Assembly: GCA_017307505.1 (NCBI GenBank)
Contig: JAFKEE010000054.1
Location: forward strand, 22,642-86,641
DNA from: Acidobacteriota bacterium
Lineage (GTDB): Bacteria; Acidobacteriota; Terriglobia; Bryobacterales; Bryobacteraceae
Direction: 5' to 3'
DNA: 64,000 nt
Within the stretch, counting starts at the first letter, position 1. Each line of letters starts with the position of its first letter. The translations under genes and the position numbers were made by a program. This document shows, one piece after another, positions 35,662 to 44,865 of the stretch. The notes under the pieces were generated by a model. That model did no database searches. It had not been told where the DNA came from and saw only the letters and a list, made by a program, of their open reading frames with translations.

Positions 35662-37943
35662 ACACTCGGGCAGCGGAGTTGTGCCGCAAACACCAGAGCC
35701 GGCTGCATTCCCGTACAGACCGTCTGCTTGCGGGCCTCCTGGTCTTCGAGTGGCTGTTTGGCATCCTCCTGGCGGTGGTGGTTTCGCCGATCGCGTGGGA
35801 TGGGCGGGTTCACTCGACGCACATTCATGTCTGGGCGGCCGTGATTCTCGGGGCGGTGGTGGCCAGCCTGCCAGTGTTCCTGGCTCTGCGGATGCCCGGC
35901 ACTGTCCTGACACGGCATGTCATCGGCGCGGCGCAGATGCTGATGGGGGCGCTGCTGATCCACTTCACAGGCGGCCGGATAGAGACCCATTTCCACGTCT
36001 TCGGTTCTCTGGCTTTCCTGGCGCTCTACCGGGACTGGCGCGTCCTGGTGACCGCTTCCACCGTGGTGGTGGTCGATCATTTTGCCCGCGGACTCTGGCT
36101 GCCCTACTCCGTCTACGGGGTGGTCTCGGCCAGCGTCTGGCGTACCCTGGAGCACATCGGCTGGGTTGTATTCGAAGACGTCGTCCTGATCATGGCGTGT
36201 TTACACAGCGAACGGGACACAGCGGAGATCGCGGCGCGCCAGGCAGAACTGGAAGAGACGCAGGAGGCGATCGAGCAGCGCGTGCGCCAGCGAACCTCCG
36301 AACTGTACGCCAGCCGCGAGGCGCTGACCAGGGCGAATGAAGAGCTTGTGGTGGCGCGCGACCAGGCCCTGGAAAGCACCCGGCTGAAGGCGCAGTTCCT
36401 GGCCAACATGAGCCACGAGATCCGCACTCCGATGAATGGCGTAATCGGCATGGCGAGCCTTCTGCTGGAGACCCCGCTAACCTCCGAACAGCGATGGTAT
36501 GCCGACACCGTGCGGCACTCCGGCGAAGCGCTGCTGGGGGTGGTGAACGACATCCTGGACTTCTCGAAAATTGAGGCGGGCAAGCTGGACCTGGATGAAT
36601 CGGAATTCAACCTGCAGGAACTGGTGGAAGAGGTCGTGGAGCTTCTTTCCAGCGCGGCGCACGGAAAGGGCATCGAGGTCACTTACTACGTCAGCCCGAA
36701 GCTTCCGCTCTTCGTGTCTGGCGACGGGGCGCGAATCCGGCAGATTCTGACCAATCTGCTTGGCAATGCGATCAAATTCACCGACCACGGAGAGGTCGCG
36801 GTGCGCGTTGTGCCGGGGGCCGGAGAGGCGGTGCCGGCGCCCATCCGATTCGAGGTGCGCGATACAGGCATCGGGATCGATCCGGAGGTGCAGTCGAAGT
36901 TGTTTGAGTCGTTCACGCAGGCTGACGGGTCCACGACCCGCCGGTTCGGCGGAACGGGGTTGGGTCTGGCGATCTCGAAACGGTTGACTGAGCTGATGGG
37001 TGGTTCCATCGGATTTACCAGCCAGCCGGGCCAGGGCTCGACGTTCCGTTTCGAACTGCCGCTGCCCGCGGGTACGACCATCCCGAAGGAACCATCGCTC
37101 AATTCGAATCCGCTGGCAGGCACCCGCGTGCTCGTGGTGGATGATAACGAAACAAATCTGCGCATCGTCGAGCACTGGCTGCATGAATTTGGCGCGGAGG
37201 TCCTGCTGGCCGAGGGCTCGGCGGCAGCGTTTCAGTGTCTCGCCGAGGCGCAGCAGAGCGGCCGCCCCATTCAAGTGGCCATCCTGGATTTTGGCATGCC
37301 CGTCATGAACGGGATGCAACTGGCACGGGCCATTCTGTCGAATCCCGATTACAGAGAACTCCCGTTAGTCCTGCTGACCTCTTACGTCGACAAAGCATAC
37401 AGAACAGAGGCCCTGGAGGTTGGGTTTGCAGCGTACCTTCCCAAACCGACACGGAAACGGAAACTCTTCGAATGCCTGACGTCCGTTCTGGGCCACTCAG
37501 CCGTCCCGAAGAAGGCGTCTCTGGAGGTGCTGGGGCACGAGGCGCTGGGGCTAAAGGTCCTGGTGGCCGAGGACAATCCGGTGAATCAGATGGTCGCTCA
37601 GAGGTTCCTGGAGAAGCTGGGTTGCACGTCCGTCATCGCCCAGGATGGCCGTGCGGCGCTGGATGCGTTCCTGCAGGCCACCTACGATCTGATTCTGATG
37701 GATTGCCAGATGCCCGTGATGGATGGGTATCAGGCCTCAGTCGAACTTCGCCGGATGCAAGGCGGCGAAACGCATGTCCCGATCATTGCCATGACCGCCA
37801 GCGCACTGAAGGGCGACCGGGAGAAGTGCCTCGCAGCCGGAATGGACGACTACGTGGCCAAGCCCATCCAACTTGCCCAACTGGCCGAAGTGCTGCGGCG
37901 CAACCGGCCCGCCATCCAACCGGAGCAGGAAGCGGCTTCCTGA
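35658..37943 (+). CDS. Hybrid histidine kinase with membrane sensor and two receiver domains
   Basis: 761 residues. Residues about 25-182 form a membrane domain of roughly six helices containing a His-rich loop (HIHVW, IETHFHVFGSLAF, VVDHFARGLW). A coiled coil (about 185-240) joins HisKA with phospho-acceptor His253 (FLANMSHEIRTPMNG), then HATPase_c with NLLGNAIKFT near 365 and GTGLGLAIS near 435. Receiver 1 (VLVVDDNETNLRI) has the acceptor Asp near 544 (ILDFGMPVMNG); receiver 2 (VLVAEDNPVNQMV) has Asp near 682 (LMDCQMPVMDG). No HPt or output domain is present, so an external partner is expected. Translation is coupled to the RedB-like gene. Confidence 0.93.
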   Translation: MNTRAAELCRKHQSRLHSRTDRLLAGLLVFEWLFGILLAVVVSPIAWDGRVHSTHIHVWAAVILGAVVASLPVFLALRMPGTVLTRHVIGAAQMLMGALLIHFTGGRIETHFHVFGSLAFLALYRDWRVLVTASTVVVVDHFARGLWLPYSVYGVVSASVWRTLEHIGWVVFEDVVLIMACLHSERDTAEIAARQAELEETQEAIEQRVRQRTSELYASREALTRANEELVVARDQALESTRLKAQFLANMSHEIRTPMNGVIGMASLLLETPLTSEQRWYADTVRHSGEALLGVVNDILDFSKIEAGKLDLDESEFNLQELVEEVVELLSSAAHGKGIEVTYYVSPKLPLFVSGDGARIRQILTNLLGNAIKFTDHGEVAVRVVPGAGEAVPAPIRFEVRDTGIGIDPEVQSKLFESFTQADGSTTRRFGGTGLGLAISKRLTELMGGSIGFTSQPGQGSTFRFELPLPAGTTIPKEPSLNSNPLAGTRVLVVDDNETNLRIVEHWLHEFGAEVLLAEGSAAAFQCLAEAQQSGRPIQVAILDFGMPVMNGMQLARAILSNPDYRELPLVLLTSYVDKAYRTEALEVGFAAYLPKPTRKRKLFECLTSVLGHSAVPKKASLEVLGHEALGLKVLVAEDNPVNQMVAQRFLEKLGCTSVIAQDGRAALDAFLQATYDLILMDCQMPVMDGYQASVELRRMQGGETHVPIIAMTASALKGDREKCLAAGMDDYVAKPIQLAQLAEVLRRNRPAIQPEQEAAS

Positions 37944-37948
37944 GATCA

Positions 37949-37979
37949 CCGGGTCCGGCGGAGCGGCCACCGGACCCGG
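37949..37979. terminator. Stem-loop between convergent genes, probable bidirectional terminator
   Basis: Perfect 10-bp arms CCGGGTCCGG and CCGGACCCGG with an 11-base loop, 5 bp after the kinase stop and 10 bp before the stop of the convergent gene. There is no T-run, so its termination would be weak or factor-assisted. Confidence 0.55.
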
Positions 37980-37989
37980 ACACCCCCGC

Positions 37990-38757
37990 CTACTGAGCCG
38001 GCGGCTGATGGCTCATATCCGCGCTAAGGCTGTAAATGGTGTACTCCACGCTGGTCAGCATCGCACCCATCTTGGCCAGATACTTCTGGTAGGCCTCTTC
38101 CCCCAGAGCTTTGCGAATCGGACTCGGCTGGTCGAGGTCACCCCAGCCGCCTAGTCCCAGGTAGGTGTGAAGCTCGTTCGTGGGAGCACCATACCTGGTT
38201 CGGGCCACTCCCCACGTGGTGACACCGCCCTTCTTCATGGCGGGCAGCGTCTCCTGCTTCAAGACCGCCAGGACGTCGTTCAGCTTGCCGGGTTGAACCA
38301 TCATCTTGCTGGCGCGGACAAACGGAGGCAGGCTGCCCACCCGCGGCATTGAGCTGTCCGGGACGATCTCGTCGATCACGCGTTCCGTGTATTCAACGCA
38401 GGCCATCATGCGGGCCGTGAGATTCGCCATGGCCGCGGCATTGTCCGACATCTTCAGATCGCGGCTCGGAGTGAGTTCGGACCATGTCTGGTAATAACGA
38501 ACGACCGCCACTTCCCGGGGGCCCGACTGAGCTGCCCACACCGTGAAGTAGCGTTGCGAGCCCGCCTTCTTCAGCAGCGCGGCGCGCTCTCGCATAACGG
38601 CATTGAAATCGTTCACGCGATCCGGCTTCAGGCGGAAGCGGACAATACTTCTGATCAGCGGCTGCTGCTGCGCGGAGAGCGGCAGCAGGAGCGCCAGACA
38701 GCCCAGAGACATCACGCACGCGCGGCGCGTCATGGTCATTTGCAAACCCGTCGACAT
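37990..38757 (-). CDS. Secreted dimeric alpha/beta-barrel (NIPSNAP/ABM-like) protein of unknown function
   Basis: 255 residues with a signal peptide (RRACVMSLGCLALLLPLSAQ). Two ferredoxin-like repeats are suggested by IRSIVRFRLKPDRVNDFNAV near residue 35 and VRASKMMVQPGKLNDVLAVL near 160, each followed by a helix and a strand such as RYFTVWAAQ and GGVTTWGVA. This is the layout of small antibiotic-monooxygenase/NIPSNAP-type barrels. No catalytic residue can be assigned. GAGG lies about 8 bases before the ATG at 38757. Confidence 0.6.
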   Translation of the reverse strand: MSTGLQMTMTRRACVMSLGCLALLLPLSAQQQPLIRSIVRFRLKPDRVNDFNAVMRERAALLKKAGSQRYFTVWAAQSGPREVAVVRYYQTWSELTPSRDLKMSDNAAAMANLTARMMACVEYTERVIDEIVPDSSMPRVGSLPPFVRASKMMVQPGKLNDVLAVLKQETLPAMKKGGVTTWGVARTRYGAPTNELHTYLGLGGWGDLDQPSPIRKALGEEAYQKYLAKMGAMLTSVEYTIYSLSADMSHQPPAQ

Positions 38758-39087
38758 AGGTAGTTACCTCTACTACGGTTGATCGCGCACACAACCGGCG
38801 TCGTGACCCGGTACCGCCTGCGGCGCGATGGTGGTTGATAATCCGGCCTGGAAGACCGGAACCCAGTGGTTCTTAACACTACGCCCACAAGGCGCGAACA
38901 CAAACCGAAATCTCTGATGCGAGATCCAAAGATAGCTATCCGCGCAGGAAGGGGCATTTCCGCCAAGCCGTTGATCCGCAGGAGGCTAGGACGCTTTCCC
39001 GCTTGCTAATTCGATTATCCGGGCGTATTCTGGCGGTACTTGAGGTTAGTGCGGGAAATACCAGCGTATTTACCTATTTGAAACAAT
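38758..39087. other. Intergenic region between divergent secreted-protein genes
   Basis: 330 bp upstream of both the alpha/beta-barrel gene and the macroglobulin gene. The last 90 bp are AT-richer (CGTATTTACCTATTTG) and probably hold the macroglobulin promoter, but no clean -35/-10 pair or ribosome site was found. No RNA gene or hairpin with T-run was seen. Confidence 0.4.
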
Positions 39088-42000
39088 ATGCGGTCAATTC
39101 ACTTTGCCGTTGCGGCGCTATTCGTGTCGCTATTGCCGGCGGAGGCGCAGTCCTCTGTCACCATCAGCGAGACGGAGATCCGGTCGTATCTAAAGGAAAA
39201 CGCCACCGTGGTGGCGATCCCGGTGCGCAGCCAGGTGAACCACACGGTGGGCGCCACGCTGGTGTTGTCGTGGATCGGCAAGGACGACAAGGTGCTGCGG
39301 AACGCCCAGACCTCCGTCGAGATCCAGGCCGGGCGGAATCAGTTCGAAGTCCCGCTGCCTTTGCCGTCCTCGTCGATCTGGCTTCGATTGCGCTATTCGC
39401 TGACGCCTTACACCCGGGATGCCCGCGCATTTCCACCGCAATCGGGCGTGGTTTCCATTGCGCAGGCGGCGGATCATGTCTTCGAATTGAAGGCGACGCA
39501 TTCCGGGAGGTTCCGGCCAGGCGGCACGGTCATCGTCCAGGCGCAGGCCGTGCATCCGCTGACGCGCCAGCCTTTCGAGGATCTGGAATGGAACGGGGTC
39601 CTGGTAACCAGTGGCCAGACGCAGCGCCCCAGCCGGATCGACCGGCGGGAACACGGGTTTATGGAATTTGCCTTCCCGCTGCCGGCCAACAGTGCAGGGC
39701 CCAGTGGGGACGGGGCTGAGATTCGAGTATCGGCCGGGCACGGAGATTACCGGCAGGAGATCCATTTCGAAGTCAACACTTCGGGGACGCCTTCGGCGAA
39801 GATCCAGACCGACAAGCCACTGTATCAACCAGGACAGACGCTGCACCTGCGAGCCATCGTTCTGGACAAGCTGGGACGTGCCGCAGAAGGTGCCAAAGTG
39901 TCGCTGAGGGTGGATGACGGCGACGGCGAGCGGGCGCATACGGCGGAACTGACAGCCTCGAAATTCGGGATTGTCCAGGACGACTGGATTCTGCCGGAGA
40001 CAGCTCCGCTGGGTACGTACTCGATCGTCTTGGAATCGGAAGAGCCGTCGACAACGCTGGCGCGCCATTCGATTCGGGTGGGCCGGTATGAACTGCCCAA
40101 ATTCCAGGTGACCGTGAAGCCGGACCGCACGGCTTATCTCCCAGGCCAGACACCCGCCGTGACGGTCACGGGCTCGTACCTGTTTGGCAAGCCGGTGCCG
40201 CGCGGGCTCGTCAAGGTGAGCCGCAGCAGTGGGAGCCACTGGCGTGGCGCGGATGACGAAAAGGACCAGGATGAAGCACCAATGGCCCAGGGCAGTGCGG
40301 GCGACGACGGCACCTTCACCGCCAGGCTCGACTTGCGAAGGGAATTGGATCAACTCCAGAAGGAGCCGCAGCAGCGCTTCCGCGATCTCTCCTTTGCCGC
40401 CTATTACACCGACCCAGCCTCGCATCGCACCGAGCAGAGCCGATTCGACATCCGGATCACGCTGGAGCCAATCCATATTTACGTCTACGAGGGATCGGAC
40501 GGTGGGCCGCTCCCGCGGCGGTTCTATATCGCGACCGCGTATGCCGATGGCAGGCCGGCTGTGACGGACGTCGAGGCCGTCACGGAAGGCAGCACCCTCA
40601 AAGCCAGGACCAATCGATTCGGCGTGGCGCGGGTGCTGTTGCCGGCCAGCGTCTCCGGCAGCACCCGACTGGATCTGCACGCGAATGATGGCAAAGGTCT
40701 GACAGGCAAGTGGCAGGCCACGGCCTGGAGTGGATCGGGGTTCCAGAACCGGCTCACGAGCCCCCGCAGCCTGTACCAGCCTGGTGACCCGGTGGACATC
40801 CTGATTGAGACTGCACCCAGCGGCCCGCCGATACCCTCCGTACTGGTGCAGGCGCTGGTCGATGACCAGGTGGTGGCGAGCCGTGTGGCTGCGATCAACG
40901 GCAATAAAGGCCAGGTTCGCTTTCCCTACCAGAAGGAGTTCAAAGGGGTGGTGACCTTTGCCCTGTGGACGGCCAGCAGCCGGCCAGGAGACGCGGGCAG
41001 CTACGGTACCGGCCGCGCGCAGCGGCGGGTGGTCTTCCCGGAGGACTCCGATCTGCGCTTGTCAGTGGAACCGGTCCGTCCGGAGTACAAACCGGGGCAG
41101 GAGGCTTCGCTGAACATGCGGGTGCGCACCACGGACGGCCGTCCGGTCGAGGCCGCATTGGGGCTGGCGGTGGTGGATCAGGCGGTGCTGGAACGGGCGC
41201 GCACGGACAACGAATTCGGGCAGCGGCCGTGGTTTGAGTGTGTGTACTGCTACAGCGGGGAACCGCTCGAAATCGGGGGTATCCGGCTCGACCAGTTGAC
41301 GACACTGAAGCCGGCGCAATCGCAGGATCCGGAACTGAATCTGGTGGCCGAAGCACTGCTGGCGCCTGCCACCTCGGACCAGCCCTCTTTGGGAAGCGAA
41401 GACATCACGCAGCGTCCTCAGTTCGAATCCATCCGCACACTGCAGCAAAGGATGGAGATGATGTTGAGCCGGAGCTACTCCGCCTCCCTGGACTTTCCGG
41501 AAGATGAGACGAGCCTCAACAGAATTCTCGGCAGCGAATGGGCGACCAGGCGGGATCCGTGGAACCGGCCCTACCTGGCCAGATTTGGATATCAAGGCAA
41601 CTACCGAACCATCACGCTTGTGTCGACGGGCCCCGACCAGCGGCCAGGAACCGCGGATGATTTCGAGGCCGCCAGCTTTCACCGGTCCTACTTCCTGCCT
41701 CTGCACAAGATCCTGGTGGGCATCTTCCATCCCCGCCAGGAGTATCCGGCCGACGAAGCAGGTGTTCGCAGACTGCTGAGCGAGAATGGAATCCTACTGG
41801 ATACGCTGCGCGACCCGTGGGGCACTGCGTATCGGGCACAGGCCCAAACATACGGGCGAAGCCGGACGGTCGAGTTTCGAAGCGCCGGACCGGACCGGAC
41901 CTTCGGAACGGAGGACGACTTCCCGGCAGATGTTTTCCGGGGCCACTACTTTCTGAAGGAAGAGCAGGCAATTCGTAGCGCGGCCGTGAACGCCCGGGAA

Positions 42001-44865
42001 CAGCCGAAGTCAGTGGACGAGTTCAACCGGATTCTGACCGCGGCGGGCATCGACCTAACCCGATACAACGATGCCTGGGGGCAGCCTTACCGGCTGATGA
42101 CCAGGACCTCAGCGGAGTTTGGCGACCGCGTCTCGACAAGCACGGTTCAGATCTATGGACGGGATCCAGACCTGCGGACAAGCATCATGCCCGTGACGCG
42201 CAGGTTCATCACGTTCGTGTTGCGGAGCTCAGGTCCGGACCGGAAGCCGGATACTCCGGACGATTTTGACATGGTGAGTGTGCCCATCCTCATCGATGAG
42301 GAAGGTACCTCGTCCGCGAAGGAGCCACAACTGAGTCCGGCGGTTCGCGTCCGTGACGGCGGCGAAGTGGCCGGCTTAGTGATAGACGCCTCGGGTGCCG
42401 GCATTCCGAACGCGCAGGTCGTTCTCCTGCTTCCAGGCGGAGGTGGCTACGCCACTACAACCGACGATAGCGGAGCGTACTCCTTCCCCGCCCTGATTCC
42501 GGGCTTGTACCGCGTGCACTGCACGGCCCGGGGCTTTATGGGGAACCTCTTGGAGGCTGTGCCCGTAACCGGAGGCAAAGTGACGCAGGTGGACGTCACG
42601 CTGCAGGTCGGCGCGGTGTCGGAAACCGTCCAGGTGGAGGCGGAAGCCACCCGGCTGATGACCTCAACGGCAAGCATCACCGCATATCCCTTATCCGCAC
42701 AGCCCACGACGTTCACGCCGCGCGTGCGCACCTACTTTCCCGAGACGCTTTACTGGGTTCCGGAGCTGACCACAGACCAGCAGGGACTGGCCACTACGCG
42801 ATTCCCGCTGGCCGACAGCATCACTACCTGGAAGATCGCCGCCATCGCCTCAACCCTCGACGGCCGGCAAGTGCAGACCGAGTTCAGCTTGCGCGTCTTC
42901 CAGCCATTCTTCCTCGACTTTGATCCGCCGCTTGTCCTCACGCAGGGCGACCAGATCGGTATGCCCGTCACGGTGAGAAACTACCTGGACCGCGCGCTGG
43001 CAGTCGATCTGGCTCTCCTGCCCAACGACTGGTCCCGGTTGACAGGCAAGGGCCGGCTCAGCGCGACTATTCCTCCCAACACCTCAGTGCAGCAATCCTT
43101 TGACGTAGTAGCGGCTTCCTCCCGGAAGAAGGCCGCCCAGCGCATCACGGCCCGGGGCGGCCAGTTGAGCGATGCCATTGAGCGGGCCACCGACGTCCAT
43201 CCGGACGGGCAATCTGTCAACCAGGTAATGAGCGATTTCGTGGCGGGCAAGGCCTCCTTCTCCGTCACCCTGCCCGCCACGGCGATTGCCGGTGCAACCA
43301 CCAGTGACCTGAGGCTCTATCCGAATGTGTTGTCGGTGCTCAGTGAGAGCGCAGCCGCTTTGCTGGTCAGCCCGCACGGTTGCGCCGAACAGACAACCTC
43401 GGCGGGCTTCGCCAACCTCATCGCCTTGCGCTATGCGCGAGCCACGGGTCTGGCCACACCCGCGTTTGAAGCGGCAGCCCTGAAGAATCTCCGGCTGGCG
43501 GTGGACGGCCTGGCGGCCTATCGCGGTGCGGACGGCGGAATCAGTTACTGGGGCGGCGGCAATGGCGATCCCGCGGTGTCCGCCTACGTCCTGGAGTTCC
43601 TGCTCGCGGTGCAACCTGTGCTGCCGGGGAATCGGGAACGGACCGAGGAACTGGTGCACTGGCTCGAGTCGGTCCAGTCGGAGGACGGCCTTTGGGATCG
43701 GGGTCTCACGGCGGGCCCGATGAGTGTTCGCCGGGCTGTGCTGGTCACCGCGCAGGTGGCACGAGCCTTGGCCGCCGCGAAACGCGCCGGCCTTCCCCTG
43801 AAACCCACCACGCTGTCAGGACCCTATCATCAACTGGCGAAACTGACAGACTCGCTCGACGACCCGTATCCGCTGGCGCAATTCCTGCTGGCAGCTCTGG
43901 ATTCAGGGGATGAGGAATTGCTGGGCAACGCGGCGGAGCGTTTGGCCGGCCTGGCCCACGAAGAAGGCGCCGCGCTCTACTGGGATCTGCAGAGCAACTC
44001 CCCTTTCTATAGCTGGGGCACCTCCGGGCGAGCAGAGACAACAGGGCTCGTGATCAGTGCTCTCTCCCAGTGGCACAAGAGCCATCCGGCAGCGGCCGGG
44101 CTGGGCGCGACCATCCGGCGCGGCCTGCTGTTCCTGCTGCGGAATCGTGATCCGTTGGGCTGCTGGTATTCGACCCAACCCACGGTCCGCGCCATGCTCG
44201 CGGTCGCCGATGCTTCGTCCACTCTGGGGCCCATCTCTGCGGCGGGCGGGTCCATCGGCATCCGGGTCAATGGGCGGCTGGTGCACACGGTGAAGCTGCC
44301 ATCCGAACCGAAGTCGACGGACCCCATTCTGGTGGACCTGTCCTCCTTCCTGGCTAACGGGGCCAACCAGGTGGAAATGGTCCCGGCCAATGGAGCCGGC
44401 AATGCTCTGTTGCTGATGACCACCACGCACTGGATCCCCTGGGCGCAAACGAAGCCGAGGTCCTCGCCGGATCTGCGGTTCTCGGTCGCATACGACAAGC
44501 TCGAGACGCAGGCCGGCGCGCCGGTTCGCTGCACGGTCAGGGCAGAGCGCGTGGGTTTCCGGGGGTATGGCATGATGCTGGCCGAGATCGGCCTGCCGCC
44601 TGGCGCTGAAGTCGACCGGTCGAGCCTGGAGAAACAACTGGAGGACGATGACAACGGGTTGCAGCGGTACGAAATCCAGCCCGACCGTGTGATCCTCTAC
44701 CTCTGGCCCTACGCCGGCGGGACCACGGTGACCTTCGAGTTCGCGCCTCGCCTGTCCATGCGGGCGAAATCAGCCCCGTCGCTGCTGTACGACTATTACA
44801 ACCCGGAGGCCCTGACTGAGGTGGAACCCGCCACCTTCGTGGTGGACCGGGCTCCTATTTTTTGA
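39088..44865 (+). CDS. Bacterial alpha-2-macroglobulin with thioester and unusual inserted domains
   Basis: 1925 residues with a signal peptide (MRSIHFAVAALFVSLLPAEA). The first 720 residues are macroglobulin-like domains (KIQTDKPLYQPGQTLHLRAI is the classic MG2 start; LGLAVVDQAVLERA ends the bait-proximal domain). Residues about 800-1067 hold three repeats resembling the C-terminus of type II secretion pseudopilins, and about 1089-1184 a carboxypeptidase-regulatory domain. The A2M core resumes with YFPETLYWVPELTTD; the thioester motif GCAEQ is near residue 1431 in an alpha/alpha-toroid, followed by a receptor-binding-like domain. The family traps proteases covalently in the periplasm or at the surface. 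No penicillin-binding-protein 1C partner is adjacent. The 3' end overlaps the convergent kinase gene by 11 bp. Confidence 0.93.
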   Translation: MRSIHFAVAALFVSLLPAEAQSSVTISETEIRSYLKENATVVAIPVRSQVNHTVGATLVLSWIGKDDKVLRNAQTSVEIQAGRNQFEVPLPLPSSSIWLRLRYSLTPYTRDARAFPPQSGVVSIAQAADHVFELKATHSGRFRPGGTVIVQAQAVHPLTRQPFEDLEWNGVLVTSGQTQRPSRIDRREHGFMEFAFPLPANSAGPSGDGAEIRVSAGHGDYRQEIHFEVNTSGTPSAKIQTDKPLYQPGQTLHLRAIVLDKLGRAAEGAKVSLRVDDGDGERAHTAELTASKFGIVQDDWILPETAPLGTYSIVLESEEPSTTLARHSIRVGRYELPKFQVTVKPDRTAYLPGQTPAVTVTGSYLFGKPVPRGLVKVSRSSGSHWRGADDEKDQDEAPMAQGSAGDDGTFTARLDLRRELDQLQKEPQQRFRDLSFAAYYTDPASHRTEQSRFDIRITLEPIHIYVYEGSDGGPLPRRFYIATAYADGRPAVTDVEAVTEGSTLKARTNRFGVARVLLPASVSGSTRLDLHANDGKGLTGKWQATAWSGSGFQNRLTSPRSLYQPGDPVDILIETAPSGPPIPSVLVQALVDDQVVASRVAAINGNKGQVRFPYQKEFKGVVTFALWTASSRPGDAGSYGTGRAQRRVVFPEDSDLRLSVEPVRPEYKPGQEASLNMRVRTTDGRPVEAALGLAVVDQAVLERARTDNEFGQRPWFECVYCYSGEPLEIGGIRLDQLTTLKPAQSQDPELNLVAEALLAPATSDQPSLGSEDITQRPQFESIRTLQQRMEMMLSRSYSASLDFPEDETSLNRILGSEWATRRDPWNRPYLARFGYQGNYRTITLVSTGPDQRPGTADDFEAASFHRSYFLPLHKILVGIFHPRQEYPADEAGVRRLLSENGILLDTLRDPWGTAYRAQAQTYGRSRTVEFRSAGPDRTFGTEDDFPADVFRGHYFLKEEQAIRSAAVNAREQPKSVDEFNRILTAAGIDLTRYNDAWGQPYRLMTRTSAEFGDRVSTSTVQIYGRDPDLRTSIMPVTRRFITFVLRSSGPDRKPDTPDDFDMVSVPILIDEEGTSSAKEPQLSPAVRVRDGGEVAGLVIDASGAGIPNAQVVLLLPGGGGYATTTDDSGAYSFPALIPGLYRVHCTARGFMGNLLEAVPVTGGKVTQVDVTLQVGAVSETVQVEAEATRLMTSTASITAYPLSAQPTTFTPRVRTYFPETLYWVPELTTDQQGLATTRFPLADSITTWKIAAIASTLDGRQVQTEFSLRVFQPFFLDFDPPLVLTQGDQIGMPVTVRNYLDRALAVDLALLPNDWSRLTGKGRLSATIPPNTSVQQSFDVVAASSRKKAAQRITARGGQLSDAIERATDVHPDGQSVNQVMSDFVAGKASFSVTLPATAIAGATTSDLRLYPNVLSVLSESAAALLVSPHGCAEQTTSAGFANLIALRYARATGLATPAFEAAALKNLRLAVDGLAAYRGADGGISYWGGGNGDPAVSAYVLEFLLAVQPVLPGNRERTEELVHWLESVQSEDGLWDRGLTAGPMSVRRAVLVTAQVARALAAAKRAGLPLKPTTLSGPYHQLAKLTDSLDDPYPLAQFLLAALDSGDEELLGNAAERLAGLAHEEGAALYWDLQSNSPFYSWGTSGRAETTGLVISALSQWHKSHPAAAGLGATIRRGLLFLLRNRDPLGCWYSTQPTVRAMLAVADASSTLGPISAAGGSIGIRVNGRLVHTVKLPSEPKSTDPILVDLSSFLANGANQVEMVPANGAGNALLLMTTTHWIPWAQTKPRSSPDLRFSVAYDKLETQAGAPVRCTVRAERVGFRGYGMMLAEIGLPPGAEVDRSSLEKQLEDDDNGLQRYEIQPDRVILYLWPYAGGTTVTFEFAPRLSMRAKSAPSLLYDYYNPEALTEVEPATFVVDRAPIF
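41490..42295 (+). repeat. Three pseudopilin-like (GspG C-terminal) repeats inside the macroglobulin
   Basis: Each unit has a short helix (SLNRILGS, GVRRLLSENGI, EFNRILTAAGI), a DPWG-like turn (RDPWNRPY, RDPWGTAY, NDAWGQPY), beta strands, and an acidic loop (STGPDQRPGTADDF, SAGPDRTFGTEDDF, SSGPDRKPDTPDDF). The DPWG-Y then S-GPD-GT-DD order matches the calcium-binding end of major pseudopilins such as GspG. The three copies lie near residues 800-869, 882-956 and 969-1067. Confidence 0.75.
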
